Shown here: piece by piece, positions 8,530 to 17,548 of the stretch | Layout of the letters: every line of letters starts with the position of its first letter | How positions within the stretch are numbered: position 1 is the stretch's first letter | Origin: Mitsuokella sp047974105 | Lineage (GTDB): Bacteria; Bacillota; Negativicutes; Selenomonadales; Selenomonadaceae | NCBI RefSeq assembly: GCF_047974105.1 | Contig: NZ_JBHYRS010000005.1 | Location: forward strand, 62,001 to 126,000 | DNA length: 64,000 bases | Direction of reading: 5' to 3' | Notes under the pieces: generated by a model | The model's input: the letters and a program-made list of their open reading frames with translations, nothing else | Databases searched by the model: none | Told to the model about the DNA's origin: nothing | Program-made: the position numbers and the translations under genes

Positions 8530-9266
8530 ACCGAAGCAATCGTATAAATGCAGGTAACGTAAAGCAAAACATAGATGAGCCGGCGTATGAGCATCTTCGG
8601 CACATACGGAAAAATCGCATGACCGACAAAAATGCCGATGGCCAGCGCCGGCAGCAGGTAGATGAATTCGCCCCAGGCCGGCACAAGTGACAGCCCGCCA
8701 AGCGTGTAGCTCGTCAGCGAGGTCGCATTGCAGAGGAAGAAAAACACAAAACACGTCGCGCGCATGACATCAACCGTCATGCGGCTGTGTGCCATATAGA
8801 TGAGGAAAGGCGGACCGCCCATGCCGGCCGTTATGGATGTGAAGCCTGAAAAAATGCCCGTGATGCAGGAGTTCCGGCGGCATTCTTTGACGTGCAGGTG
8901 CAGAACCTGCATAATGCCGAGCGAAAAGAGGACCATGACGCTGATGAAAATCTTCAGCGTCGCACTCGCAGCATGGTCAAAAGCCCAAAAACCGAGGGGC
9001 TGCCCGAGGAGCACGCCGAGGTAAAGCCAGAAAACGAGCTTCAGATTTGCCGTGCGCAGGGAAAAGAGCCCTTGGGCAAAATTCGCACAGCAGGCCAGAA
9101 GAAGCATGACGGGCACCGTGAGTTTCGGGTCATAAAAGAGCATTAAGAGCGGGGCCGCGACAATTACGAGTCCAAAGCCCGTGATGGACTGCAGGACAGC
9201 CGACAGAAAAATGACAACGGCCGGCCAGAGATGGCCCTCCACGCCCATGAGATACGCTGTAATCAT
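8517..9266 (-). CDS. TauE/SafE family permease
   Basis: A 249-residue integral membrane protein with about eight predicted helices, resembling the TauE/SafE (DUF81) family, whose studied members export sulfite or organosulfur anions. The two repeats are recognisable: AVLQSITGFGLVIVAAPLL near the N-terminus and GIFSGFTSITAGMGGPPFLIYM in the second half, each with the family's glycine-rich G-hydrophobic-G-P signature. Single gene between two terminators. The transported anion is unknown. Confidence 0.85.
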   Translation of the reverse strand: MITAYLMGVEGHLWPAVVIFLSAVLQSITGFGLVIVAAPLLMLFYDPKLTVPVMLLLACCANFAQGLFSLRTANLKLVFWLYLGVLLGQPLGFWAFDHAASATLKIFISVMVLFSLGIMQVLHLHVKECRRNSCITGIFSGFTSITAGMGGPPFLIYMAHSRMTVDVMRATCFVFFFLCNATSLTSYTLGGLSLVPAWGEFIYLLPALAIGIFVGHAIFPYVPKMLIRRLIYVLLYVTCIYTIASVLLS

Positions 9267-9330
9267 AAATCTCTTCTCTCCCCCTGAACTTGCTAAGATG
9301 ATTTTATCTTAGCACCGAATCCGGGAAAAG

Positions 9331-9367
9331 CAAAGAGCCCGCCCTCATAAATTCTGAGGACGGACTC
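9331..9367 (-). terminator. Terminator of the SIS-domain gene
   Basis: GAGCCCGCCCTCA (from 9335) pairs with TGAGGACGGACTC (to 9367), two mismatches, then a pyrimidine run on minus. Confidence 0.65.
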
Positions 9368-9392
9368 CTTCTATTTGTCCGAACAGGAAGTA

Positions 9393-10052
9393 TTAGTCTT
9401 CCCCAAAGAACTCGTTTTCTGCTGCGATGCAGAGCATATGGTAGACGGGCAGATGGAGCTCCTGAATGCGGAACGTCTCATCATCCGGCACGCAGATCGT
9501 GATATCCGCAAGGCCGCGGGCTTTAATCTTGCCGCCGCTTTTGCCCGTCAGGGCAATCGTGCGCACGTTCTTGACCTTGGCCATCTGCAGGGCATAGATG
9601 ACATTCGTCGAATTGCCCGAAGTCGAGATGGCGAGGAGCACATCGCCTTCATTGCCCATGCCCAGAAGCTGCTGGGCAAACGAAAGGTCCGGAGCCTGAT
9701 CGTTGGCAAAGGCCGTGTTCAGAGCAACCTGGTTGACCATCGAGAGGGCCGGCAGCGCCCCCTGCAGATTCTTCATGAAGTAATCGGCCTCTTCAGGGCA
9801 GACCTCGCGCATTTTCTTTTCCATCTCAGGGCCGAGCCTGCGCGGCAGCAAAAAGCCCTTCATGAGCTCGCCGACAATGTGCTCAGCATCCGACGCGCTG
9901 CCGCCGTTGCCGCAGACGATGAGTTTATGGCCTGCGGCATAGCTTGCGCAGATGGCCTTGACGGACTCGATGAGATCTTCGCGGCAGACGGCCAGCGCCG
10001 GATAACGCGCGATGAGGTCATCGACTTTGTCGAGAGTTGACTTTTTTGGCAT
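9393..10052 (-). CDS. gmhA: SIS-domain phosphosugar isomerase, GmhA-like
   Basis: A 219-residue protein with a single sugar-isomerase (SIS) domain. Family signatures are CGNGGSASDAEHIVGEL and the phosphate loop AISTSGNSTNV; C-terminal FRIQELHLPVYHMLC carries the Glu/His region used in sedoheptulose-7-phosphate isomerase (GmhA), the first step of heptose synthesis for lipopolysaccharide. This fits a diderm host. DiaA, a DnaA-binding paralogue of the same family, is an alternative. The start at 10052 follows GGAAAGAAG. No other heptose genes are adjacent. Confidence 0.8.
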   Translation of the reverse strand: MPKKSTLDKVDDLIARYPALAVCREDLIESVKAICASYAAGHKLIVCGNGGSASDAEHIVGELMKGFLLPRRLGPEMEKKMREVCPEEADYFMKNLQGALPALSMVNQVALNTAFANDQAPDLSFAQQLLGMGNEGDVLLAISTSGNSTNVIYALQMAKVKNVRTIALTGKSGGKIKARGLADITICVPDDETFRIQELHLPVYHMLCIAAENEFFGED

Positions 10053-10120
10053 ATAGACACTTCTTTCCAGTACACATTGAGGTCTGGCAAAAATCGGCCG
10101 GACCGACAAAATTTCATATT

Positions 10121-10807
10121 TTAACGATTGCGGTAGCGGTCCGCCGTGGACTTGGCATCGTAATCGTTTTCGCGCGGCTTGATATCCTGGATGGGCTTAT
10201 GAGCCTGCGGGGCCGATGCGTTGTCCTGCTGACGCATCTCGAGCGGCTGATGGTAAGCCGTATTCTCACGGCGCGCGGATTTATTGCCGCGGAACTTGTT
10301 CCAGAGCCAACGCACGATCATGACGGCCGCAACAATCATGATGCCATTCATCAAAAGGCCCATGATGTCGGCAAACATGCCGCTGCCCATGCCAAAGAAA
10401 TGCGAAAGCATGGAGCCTAAGAGCATGCCGCCCGCGAACAGGCCGATGCCGCGCATGATGCTGCCGAGACGGCTCGAGCTCTGCGTATTCGTGTTTGCCG
10501 CCGTATTGGCCTTTGCATTGGTGTTAGACGCCGGCGCATTCTTCTCAAGGCTCTTGGCATCTTTCGACGGTGCGTACGACGAGCCATTGCCCGAGACGGA
10601 CTTGCTCTGCGACGTACTGCCCGTGCTGGCTGCCGGCGCCTTTGGTGCAGCCGGAGCCGCCTTCGGGACGCTCATTTTCGCGCCGCCCTTCGCGGCATAA
10701 GCGGTGTTAACGGGATTCAGGAAGGCCGGAGCCTCAGGCAGCACCGGAGCTGCCGAGAGCACCATGGCACCGACCATAAACGCCGCCATTGTCTTCTTGA
10801 AATTCAT
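10121..10807 (-). CDS. Exported, low-complexity membrane protein
   Basis: A 228-residue protein with an N-terminal signal peptide (MNFKKTMAAFMVGAMVLSAAP). Then comes a long Ala/Pro/Ser/Asn-rich segment (about residues 40-115), glycine-rich hydrophobic helices (around LFAGGMLLGSMLSHFFGMG and IMGLLMNGIMIVAAVMIV), and a basic, Asn/Gln-rich C-terminal tail. The layout resembles bacterial Tim44-like-domain proteins, but the Tim44 domain itself is missing, so I leave it unnamed. The next gene downstream begins only 69 bases away with its own ribosome site. Probably inserted in the inner membrane. Confidence 0.7.
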   Translation of the reverse strand: MNFKKTMAAFMVGAMVLSAAPVLPEAPAFLNPVNTAYAAKGGAKMSVPKAAPAAPKAPAASTGSTSQSKSVSGNGSSYAPSKDAKSLEKNAPASNTNAKANTAANTNTQSSSRLGSIMRGIGLFAGGMLLGSMLSHFFGMGSGMFADIMGLLMNGIMIVAAVMIVRWLWNKFRGNKSARRENTAYHQPLEMRQQDNASAPQAHKPIQDIKPRENDYDAKSTADRYRNR

Positions 10808-10840
10808 ATAGATTCTCCTTACCTTATATACACAGAACGA

Positions 10841-11119
10841 TTATTCTTCCTTATAGGATTTGATATCCTCAGGGAAGGCGTAAATCTCACCGACCGTATC
10901 GAGTTCGCCCGACAAATAGCGGTCAATGTCATCGACATCGATGTAGAGCTTGCAGTCAATGTCAAGATAGCCCTGTTCACGGCCATTCGACAAATCGCGG
11001 ATTGCCATGAGCTTTTCGCGGAGCTTCAAAAGCTCGCTGCGCGTGGCGTGGATATCGAGTTTGATCTGCGGCACGCCGTATTCCTTGAGCACCTCGTCCA
11101 TGGTCATGCGTTGTGACAT
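10841..11119 (-). CDS. Small hypothetical protein
   Basis: A 92-residue acidic protein (MSQRMTMDEVLKEYG...) that looks soluble, with a helical, possibly coiled segment around residues 20-45 (RSELLKLREKLMAIRD) and a C-terminal acidic half. The start at 11119 is chosen because GAGAGG lies at a proper distance; the upstream ATG directly touches that motif. It sits just upstream of the exported protein at 10121, with which it may be co-transcribed. No family recognised. Confidence 0.6.
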   Translation of the reverse strand: MSQRMTMDEVLKEYGVPQIKLDIHATRSELLKLREKLMAIRDLSNGREQGYLDIDCKLYIDVDDIDRYLSGELDTVGEIYAFPEDIKSYKEE

Positions 11120-11201
11120 AATCGTCATCCTCTCTTTTGACTTTTTGATGTTTTTTATTTTAATGATACACGCTGAATACTTCCTGAAAAGCTGCTAAAA
11201 A

Positions 11202-11381
11202 TCAGGATTTTTTTGTCTCTTCTTCTTTCTCACGCGCCTGAATGCGGTCTAAGATGCGCTGCAGATGGCGTTTCTGCCTTAAATGCGTCTCATATTCCAA
11301 ATCATTCGAATCAATGCGCATGCGTTCTTTCAGCATATCGATACTGGCCTGAATCCTCCTTATGGCTTCATTTTCTGCCAT
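11202..11381 (-). CDS. Small charged helical protein, 59 aa
   Basis: A short gene read from the ATG at 11379-11381, with GGAGG eight bases upstream. The product starts MAENEAIRRIQASIDMLKER and is a highly charged, almost entirely helical 59-mer ending in a Lys/Glu-rich tail (EKEEETKKS). Heptad-like spacing of Ile/Leu suggests a coiled coil. It precedes the hypothetical gene at 10841 on the same strand by 82 bases. No family recognised; the good ribosome site and amphipathic pattern argue that it is real. Confidence 0.55.
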   Translation of the reverse strand: MAENEAIRRIQASIDMLKERMRIDSNDLEYETHLRQKRHLQRILDRIQAREKEEETKKS

Positions 11382-11552
11382 CCCTTACACCTCCAGTCTT
11401 TATGACTTTATCGGATTCCATACGATTTCATTATACAGGAAAACAGCGTCAGCGACAATGGCAGGGCTCTGCCCGCCGTCAGAGCTGTCATGTTATAATA
11501 CTTATAATACAATCAGGACCCATGACCGATCTATTTGCACTGAGGTGATTTT

Positions 11553-13319
11553 ATGCTCGATTTCAAAAATATGCGAAAAGAGGGCCTGCAGAAACTGCAG
11601 CAGCTGAAAAAAAAGCAGCAGCAGCTCGTTCTTTTGCGCACATCATCCTTCCTCATCATGATCTTTTCCTTTGCAGCAGGCTGGGATGGCCATATTTTCG
11701 GCCTTGTGCTCGGCTTTCTGATGCTCACTGCCTTTCTCCTCTTTATCCGCCGCCATCAAAAACTCGGCCTCGCCATGCTGCTGACCGAAAGCCGTCTTGC
11801 CTGCCTGCAGGCCTGCCTTGACCGCATTAGCGGCAAATGGCGCGATTTTCCCGATGACGGCCGCGATCTCATGCAAAAAGGACGGCCGCAGGAAGCCGAC
11901 CTGCCCCTTCTTGGTCCGGCCTCCCTCTATCAATATCTGGTGGCAGCCCGCACAAAAGCAGGACGCCGGCAGCTTGCCTCCCTGCTCTCCCCATATCCGG
12001 AATCGCCTGACCGGATTCTGCAGCGGCAGCAGGCCGTCAAAGAGCTCAGCAGCGCGCCGGAAAAGATGATAAAACTTGAGGCCCTCGGCCATCTGCTGCC
12101 CCGGCAGGCAGATTTTGCGGAATTCTGTACCATGATGGAACATACGGCCATTCAGCCGCGGGCCGCACTGCGCCTGCTCTCCTTCATCCTGCCAATCATT
12201 TCCTTTCTGTCGCTGGGACTTGCCCTTGCAGGATATCTCGGCCTCACGATTCCGGGACTTCTTTTTTCCCTGCAGCTCCTGCTGACCTTCCTGCTGCTGC
12301 GGCGCAGTCAGGCCCTGCTCGCACCGCTCATGGCCCTGCCGCAGGAATTTGCCCTCTACGAAAAAATTTTTACAGCCTTCACCCATACAGACTGGCAAAG
12401 CCCCCTGCTGCAGGAATATCAGCAAGAACTGCGCGGCGGACAGGCGGCAGAAAGCCTGCAGCAGCTTGCCGCCCTTGCCGACAAAGCCGTCATGCGGCGC
12501 AACATCTTTTTCTTTCTCACTGCCAATACGGCCGTTCTCTTTGACCTGCACTGCACGGCAAAAACATTTCACTGGCAGGCGCAGTCAGGCTGTAAACTGC
12601 GCCGCTGGCTGCAAATCTGGTCCGAACTTGAGGCTCTGCTCTCCCTTGCCAACGCCGCTGTCACGAGAGCAACAGTCTGCTGGCCAAAATTCCTTGATGG
12701 CTCTCCCTGCCTGCAGGGCAAAAATATCACTCCTCTTCTGATAGAAGAAACAAAAGCCGTGCCAAACGATGCAGATTTCAAAGCCGGCACCGGCATCATC
12801 ACGGGCTCGAATATGAGCGGCAAAACCACCTACATGCGCACGCTCGCCACCTCTGCCATTCTCGCTTACGCCGGCGCCCCCGTCTGCGCCGCTTCCTTCT
12901 CGCTGACGCCGATGCGTGTCTTTACCTCGATTCACGTCAGCGATGACCTCTCGAAGGGCATCTCGACCTTTTACGCCGAAATCCTGCGCATCCGCCAGAT
13001 GGTCGAGGCCTGCAAAGAAGATATTCCCCTCTTCCTCTGCATCGACGAAATCTTCAAGGGCACGAACTCCGCCGACCGCATCACCGGAGCGGCTGCCGCG
13101 ATCAAGCGCCTGACCGCGCCGCACGCCATCACCCTCGTCACAACCCACGACTTTGAGCTCTGCGACCTCAAATCCTCGAATCATCTGCCCATCCAGAACT
13201 ATCATTTCGAAGAATACTACAAAGATGACAAAATCCACTTCGACTTTAAAATCAAGCCCGACCGCTGCCACACGACCAACGCCAAATACCTGTTGAAAAT
13301 GGCCGGCATCCTCTCCTGA
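11553..13319 (+). CDS. Membrane-anchored MutS-family ATPase
   Basis: A 588-residue protein with the MutS-type ABC ATPase at its C-terminus: Walker A GSNMSGKTT, the STFYAE region and Walker B LFLCIDEIFKGTNSADR. The mismatch-recognition domain of MutS1 is absent. Instead the N-terminal half has a Gln/Lys-rich helix and two hydrophobic pairs (around residues 27-62 and 205-245), indicating membrane insertion. This matches a poorly characterised branch of MutS-like proteins fused to membrane helices; a role in mismatch repair is not expected. Start follows TGAGGTGATTTT. Monocistronic and convergent with enolase. Confidence 0.85.
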   Translation: MLDFKNMRKEGLQKLQQLKKKQQQLVLLRTSSFLIMIFSFAAGWDGHIFGLVLGFLMLTAFLLFIRRHQKLGLAMLLTESRLACLQACLDRISGKWRDFPDDGRDLMQKGRPQEADLPLLGPASLYQYLVAARTKAGRRQLASLLSPYPESPDRILQRQQAVKELSSAPEKMIKLEALGHLLPRQADFAEFCTMMEHTAIQPRAALRLLSFILPIISFLSLGLALAGYLGLTIPGLLFSLQLLLTFLLLRRSQALLAPLMALPQEFALYEKIFTAFTHTDWQSPLLQEYQQELRGGQAAESLQQLAALADKAVMRRNIFFFLTANTAVLFDLHCTAKTFHWQAQSGCKLRRWLQIWSELEALLSLANAAVTRATVCWPKFLDGSPCLQGKNITPLLIEETKAVPNDADFKAGTGIITGSNMSGKTTYMRTLATSAILAYAGAPVCAASFSLTPMRVFTSIHVSDDLSKGISTFYAEILRIRQMVEACKEDIPLFLCIDEIFKGTNSADRITGAAAAIKRLTAPHAITLVTTHDFELCDLKSSNHLPIQNYHFEEYYKDDKIHFDFKIKPDRCHTTNAKYLLKMAGILS

Positions 13320-13368
13320 TCACTCTTCCTCTTGTACAAAAAAGAATCTCGTCAGCTGCTGCCGTAAA

Positions 13369-13549
13369 GGGCGGGGCATATATTTCGCCTGCAGGAGCGC
13401 AGTGTCTGCCCGCAGGGTGGGGCCCAAACAATTCCCCGCGAAACACTGCGATGTAAGAACGCCGCGGCAGGCGGCGAAGTCCCTAAAAGCAAAAACCTGC
13501 CATGGGTCCCATTTAACGGAGCGACGAAGCCGAAATATATGCCCCGCCC
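13369..13549. repeat. 181-bp nested palindromic element
   Basis: Between the MutS-like gene and enolase. The outer arms GGGCGGGGCATATATTTCG (13369-13387) and its exact reverse complement (13531-13549) are 19 bases long without mismatch. Inside, CGCAGTGT (13398-13405) pairs with ACACTGCG (13443-13450). It contains no credible gene. The flanks on both sides also resemble each other (CTCTTCCTC...TACAAAAA and CTCTTGCCTCATACAAAAA). It could be a miniature inverted-repeat element or a structured RNA; I cannot tell which. Confidence 0.7.
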
Positions 13550-13565
13550 GCTCTTGCCTCATACA

Positions 13566-13598
13566 AAAAGCTCCTGCCAAAAATCGGCAGGAGCTTTT
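13566..13598. terminator. Bidirectional terminator between mutS-like gene and eno
   Basis: AAAAGCTCCTGCC (13566-13578) and GGCAGGAGCTTTT (13586-13598), perfect 13-base arms. Confidence 0.9.
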
Positions 13599-13651
13599 CT
13601 GGTGTTATAGGAGTGTATAGGATGTTTTAAGATGTTTTGATCTTTGGATGC

Positions 13652-14953
13652 TTATTTCTTGATATTGAAGGCCTGTTTGCCCGGATAGACGGCACTTTCG
13701 CCGAGCTCTTCTTCGATGCGCAGCAGCTGGTTGTACTTCGCCACGCGTTCAGAGCGGGACGGTGCGCCCGTCTTGATCTGGCTCGTGTTGAGTGCCACGG
13801 CGAGGTCCGCAATCGTCGTATCTTCCGTTTCGCCCGAACGATGCGAGACAATGGCCGTATAGCCGGCCTTATGTGCCATCTTGATGGCTTCGAGCGTCTC
13901 AGAGAGCGTGCCGATCTGGTTGAGCTTGATGAGAATGCTGTTGCCGCAGCCGAGTTCAATGCCCTTTTTCAGTCGTTTCGTGTTCGTGACGAAGAGGTCA
14001 TCGCCGACGAGCTGTATTTTATCGCCGAGTTCCTTCGTCATCTTCTGCCAGCCTTCCCAATCCTCTTCATCGAGGCCATCCTCGATGGAGTAAATCGGAT
14101 ATTTCTCGATGAGGCTCTTCCAATGCGCGATGAGCTCATCCGACGTGAATTCCTTGCCGGACTTCGGCTGCTTGTAGAAGCCCTTGCCCTTTTCGCTCTT
14201 CCACTCAGAAGAAGCGGCATCCATGGCCAGCACGAAATCGCGGCCCGGCTCGTAGCCGGCGTTACGGATCGCCGTGAGGATGTGCTCAATCGTATCTTCA
14301 TCGCTCTTGAGGTTCGGTGCAAAACCGCCCTCATCGCCGACGGCCGTGGTCTGGCCTTCTTTCTTCAACAGGGCCTGCAGTGCATGGAAGACTTCCGTAG
14401 CCCAGCGCAGGCCTTCACGGAACGACGGTGCCCCGGCCGGCATAATCATGAATTCCTGCGTATCGACGGAGTTCGTCGCATGAGCGCCGCCGTTCAGAAT
14501 GTTCATCATCGGCACGGGCAGGCGGTTGCCGTTGAGGCCGCCGAGGAAGCGGTAAAGTGGGATATCCTGCGCCTTGGCTGCTGCCTTAGCCGCGGCGAGC
14601 GAGACCGCGAGGATAGCATTGGCACCGAGATTTGACTTGTCTTCCGTACCATCGAGCTTGAGCATGATGCCATCGACTGCGTAAATATCCGATGCATCCG
14701 CGCCGATGAGGGCCGGTGCAATCTTTTCATTGACGTTGGCCACGGCCTTCGATACGCCCTTGCCGCCGAATTTCGTCTTATCGCCGTCGCGAAGCTCAAG
14801 AGCCTCAAACTCGCCCGTCGAAGCGCCCGAAGGAGCTGCGGCACGGCCAACCGAGCCGTCCGCGAGCGTGACTTCCGCTTCGACCGTCGGATTGCCGCGC
14901 GAATCAATGATTTCACGACCGATGACCTGCATAATCTTTAAATAGTCTTTCAT
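13652..14953 (-). CDS. eno: Enolase
   Basis: Phosphopyruvate hydratase: 2-phosphoglycerate to phosphoenolpyruvate in glycolysis, cytoplasmic. Full length at 433 residues. Visible signatures are DSRGNPTVEAEV, PSGASTGEFEALELRDG, the Mg-binding region LGANAILAVSLA and the catalytic block LIKLNQIGTLSETLEAI, followed by SHRSGETEDTTIADLAVA. A strong AGGAGG ribosome site and a near-consensus promoter precede it, as expected for a highly expressed gene. Single gene. Confidence 0.98.
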   Translation of the reverse strand: MKDYLKIMQVIGREIIDSRGNPTVEAEVTLADGSVGRAAAPSGASTGEFEALELRDGDKTKFGGKGVSKAVANVNEKIAPALIGADASDIYAVDGIMLKLDGTEDKSNLGANAILAVSLAAAKAAAKAQDIPLYRFLGGLNGNRLPVPMMNILNGGAHATNSVDTQEFMIMPAGAPSFREGLRWATEVFHALQALLKKEGQTTAVGDEGGFAPNLKSDEDTIEHILTAIRNAGYEPGRDFVLAMDAASSEWKSEKGKGFYKQPKSGKEFTSDELIAHWKSLIEKYPIYSIEDGLDEEDWEGWQKMTKELGDKIQLVGDDLFVTNTKRLKKGIELGCGNSILIKLNQIGTLSETLEAIKMAHKAGYTAIVSHRSGETEDTTIADLAVALNTSQIKTGAPSRSERVAKYNQLLRIEEELGESAVYPGKQAFNIKK

Positions 14954-14991
14954 GGGAATACCTCCTGATATACGTTCTCATTTACATGTCC

Positions 14992-15020
14992 AATATAACA
15001 TAACTGAGATTCGTTTTCAA
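14992..15020 (-). promoter_or_regulatory. Promoter of eno
   Basis: On minus: TTGAAA (15015-15020), 17-base spacer, TATATT (14992-14997), 38 bases upstream of the ATG. Confidence 0.7.
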
Positions 15021-15261
15021 CAGTATGTATATATTTTTCTTTTCACCTTTCGCCTTTATTATAGGAAGAAATGATGCATATTTCTGTTGCAATAGCGACA
15101 CAATCAGATAAAAAGTCACTTAATATGCATTTTGACCACAAAATTTTCCTGTTCTATATAAAAATTTACAAAAAATACGAGACAAATGTCCTTTTATATG
15201 GTATTATAAAGTCTATCACATACACATGTACATCTAACAAGGACAGAACTAGGAGGCTGTA

Positions 15262-16629
15262 ATGGAATCATTAATCCCTATACTCAATGCCATCGACTCC
15301 TTCATGTGGGGTCCGCCGCTGATTACACTGCTCGTCGGTACGGGTATCTACCTGACAATCCGCCTGAAGCTCCTGCAGGTTTTTCGCCTGCCGAAAGCCC
15401 TCAAGCTGATTTTCAAGGCTCAGAATAACGGCCGCGGCGATGTTTCGAGCTTCAAGGCCCTCTGCGTCGCCCTCGCCGCCACGGTCGGCACGGGCAATAT
15501 CGTCGGTGTTGCTACAGCCGTCAAAGTCGGCGGCCCGGGCGCCATTTTCTGGATGTGGGTCGCTGCCTTCTTCGGCATGGCCACGAAGTATTCGGAAGGT
15601 CTCTTAGCCGTCAAATTCCGTTCCGTCGATGAGAAGGGCGCCATTGCCGGCGGTCCGATGTTCTACATCCGCAACGGCATGGGTGAAAAATGGAAGCCGC
15701 TCGCCACATTCTTTGCACTCGCCTGCATCGGCGTCGCGTACTTCGGCATCGGCACGTTCCCGCAGGTCAACGCCATCGTCGACAGCATGCAGATTTCCTT
15801 TGGTTTCCCAAAAGTTGCGACGGACGTCATCCTGACGGTCTTCATCGCGGCCATCACGCTCGGCGGCCTGCAGAGCATCGCCAAAGTCGCTTCGGGCATT
15901 GTGCCGTTCATGGCTCTTACTTATGTGGCCATCAGTCTCGGCCTCATCATCATCAACATCGACCAGGTTCCGGCAGCTCTGGGCATGATCATTGAAAGTG
16001 CCTTCACGGGCACGGCCGCTGCCGGCGGCTTTGCCGGTTCGACCGTCATGATGGCCATGCAGAACGGCGTCGCGCGCGGCGTCTTCTCGAACGAATCCGG
16101 CCTCGGCTCCGCGCCGATTGCCGCTGCTGCCGCCAAGACGAAATGGCCGGCTGAGCAGGGCCTGATTTCCATGACGGGTACGTTCATCGATACAATCATC
16201 ATCTGCTCCATGACAGGTCTTGCCCTCGTCCTGACGGGTGTATGGCAGGGTGATGCCGCCGGCGCTGCCATGACGAGTGCAGCCTTTGCCAGCGCTTATG
16301 GCTTCTTCGGCAGCCAGCTTCTGACGATTGCCCTCGTGCTCTTCGCCTTCACGACGATCCTCGGCTGGAACTACTACGGCGAACGCGCCTGCATCTACCT
16401 CTTCGGCAACAAGGGCGTCCTGCCGTACCGCCTGATCTTCATCGCGCTCATCGCGTCCGGTGCCTTCCTCAAACTCGAAGCCATCTGGATTCTCGCGGAT
16501 ATCGTCAACGGCCTCATGGCCATCCCGAACCTCATTGCGCTCATCGCGCTCTCGGGTGTCATCGTCGCTGAAACCAACAAATATATGAACCGTCATAAGA
16601 AAGCCAAGGAACTTTCCTCTGACCGTTAA
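15262..16629 (+). CDS. alsT: Sodium:alanine/glycine symporter (AGCS family)
   Basis: A 455-residue polytopic permease importing small neutral amino acids with Na+. AGCS landmarks are plain: ALAATVGTGNIVGVATAV near residue 70, GPGAIFWMWVAAFFGMATKYSE, and the NESGLGSAPIAAAA motif near residue 275. Ten or more membrane helices are expected. The start follows AGGAGGCTGTA. Divergent from enolase across about 300 AT-rich bases that hold both promoters; no other feature is seen there. Ends in a hairpin terminator. Confidence 0.93.
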   Translation: MESLIPILNAIDSFMWGPPLITLLVGTGIYLTIRLKLLQVFRLPKALKLIFKAQNNGRGDVSSFKALCVALAATVGTGNIVGVATAVKVGGPGAIFWMWVAAFFGMATKYSEGLLAVKFRSVDEKGAIAGGPMFYIRNGMGEKWKPLATFFALACIGVAYFGIGTFPQVNAIVDSMQISFGFPKVATDVILTVFIAAITLGGLQSIAKVASGIVPFMALTYVAISLGLIIINIDQVPAALGMIIESAFTGTAAAGGFAGSTVMMAMQNGVARGVFSNESGLGSAPIAAAAAKTKWPAEQGLISMTGTFIDTIIICSMTGLALVLTGVWQGDAAGAAMTSAAFASAYGFFGSQLLTIALVLFAFTTILGWNYYGERACIYLFGNKGVLPYRLIFIALIASGAFLKLEAIWILADIVNGLMAIPNLIALIALSGVIVAETNKYMNRHKKAKELSSDR

Positions 16630-16640
16630 ACTCATATGAT

Positions 16641-16685
16641 AAAACAGCGTCTGCTTCTAAAAAAGGAACAGGCGCTGTTTTTCTT
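16641..16685 (+). terminator. Terminator of alsT
   Basis: AAAACAGCGTCTG pairs with CAGGCGCTGTTTT (one mismatch), then T-rich sequence. Confidence 0.8.
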
Positions 16686-16780
16686 TTGTCCATCTTTACA
16701 AGTCCCCGCATTTCGTCATAAAATGATAAGAACACCATACTTGTAACATTTGCAGCAGGAAAGGGGTTTTTCTCACGGAT

Positions 16781-17548
16781 ATGACGGAATCATTTGAACC
16801 GACCCTCACGAAAACCACGCGTCAGGTTTTCTTCGAAGGCGTACATGACGGCACGCCGATTGCACTCGGCTATTTTGTCGTTTCCTTCACGCTCGGCATC
16901 GCCGCGCGCAATGCGGGCCTCGACCCGCTGCAGGGCTTCCTCGCGAGTTTCTTCAACAACGCTTCGGCCGGCGAATACGCCGGCTTCACGGTCATCGCCG
17001 CCGATGCCCCCTACCTTGAAATCATCCTGATCACGCTCGTGGCCAACGCCCGCTACATGCTGATGAGCTGTGCGCTGTCGCAGAAATTCCCGGCCGGCAC
17101 CTCCATCTGGCACCGCATTTTCGTGGGTTTTGACGTCACGGACGAAATTTTTGGCATTACGATTGCCCGCAAGGGACCGCTCAATCCCTACTATAATTAT
17201 GGGGCCATGGCCCTCGCGCTGCCGGGCTGGGCGGTCGGCACAGCTCTCGGTGTCGTCGCCGGCAACATTTTGCCGCCGTCCGTCGTCAGCGCCCTGTCGG
17301 TTGCGCTCTACGGCATGTTCCTCTGGGTCATCATCCCGCCTGCGAAGAAAAACCGCATTGTCGGCGGCCTCGTGCTCGTGAGCTTTGCCCTGAGCTATCT
17401 GGCCTCCGTCATGCCCATGTTCTCGACACTCTCAGGCGGCACGCGCACGATCATCCTGACCATTGTGATTGCCGGCCTCGGCGCCGCCTTTTTCCCGATT
17501 CCGGAAAAAGCCGATTCTGATGATGCAAAGAAAGGAGAGGACGCCTGA
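16781..17548 (+). CDS. azlC: AzlC-family branched-chain amino acid exporter, large subunit
   Basis: Membrane permease of the AzlC/YgaZ family (255 aa), which with a small AzlD partner exports branched-chain amino acids or analogues. The N-terminal FFEGVHDGTPIALGYFVVSFTLG and LANARYMLMSCALSQ (seen here as VANARYMLMSCALSQKF) are family hallmarks. An acidic tail ends the protein. It overlaps azlD by one base (TGATG), so the pair is translationally coupled. The ribosome site is AAAGGGG, rather far from the ATG. Confidence 0.92.
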   Translation: MTESFEPTLTKTTRQVFFEGVHDGTPIALGYFVVSFTLGIAARNAGLDPLQGFLASFFNNASAGEYAGFTVIAADAPYLEIILITLVANARYMLMSCALSQKFPAGTSIWHRIFVGFDVTDEIFGITIARKGPLNPYYNYGAMALALPGWAVGTALGVVAGNILPPSVVSALSVALYGMFLWVIIPPAKKNRIVGGLVLVSFALSYLASVMPMFSTLSGGTRTIILTIVIAGLGAAFFPIPEKADSDDAKKGEDA

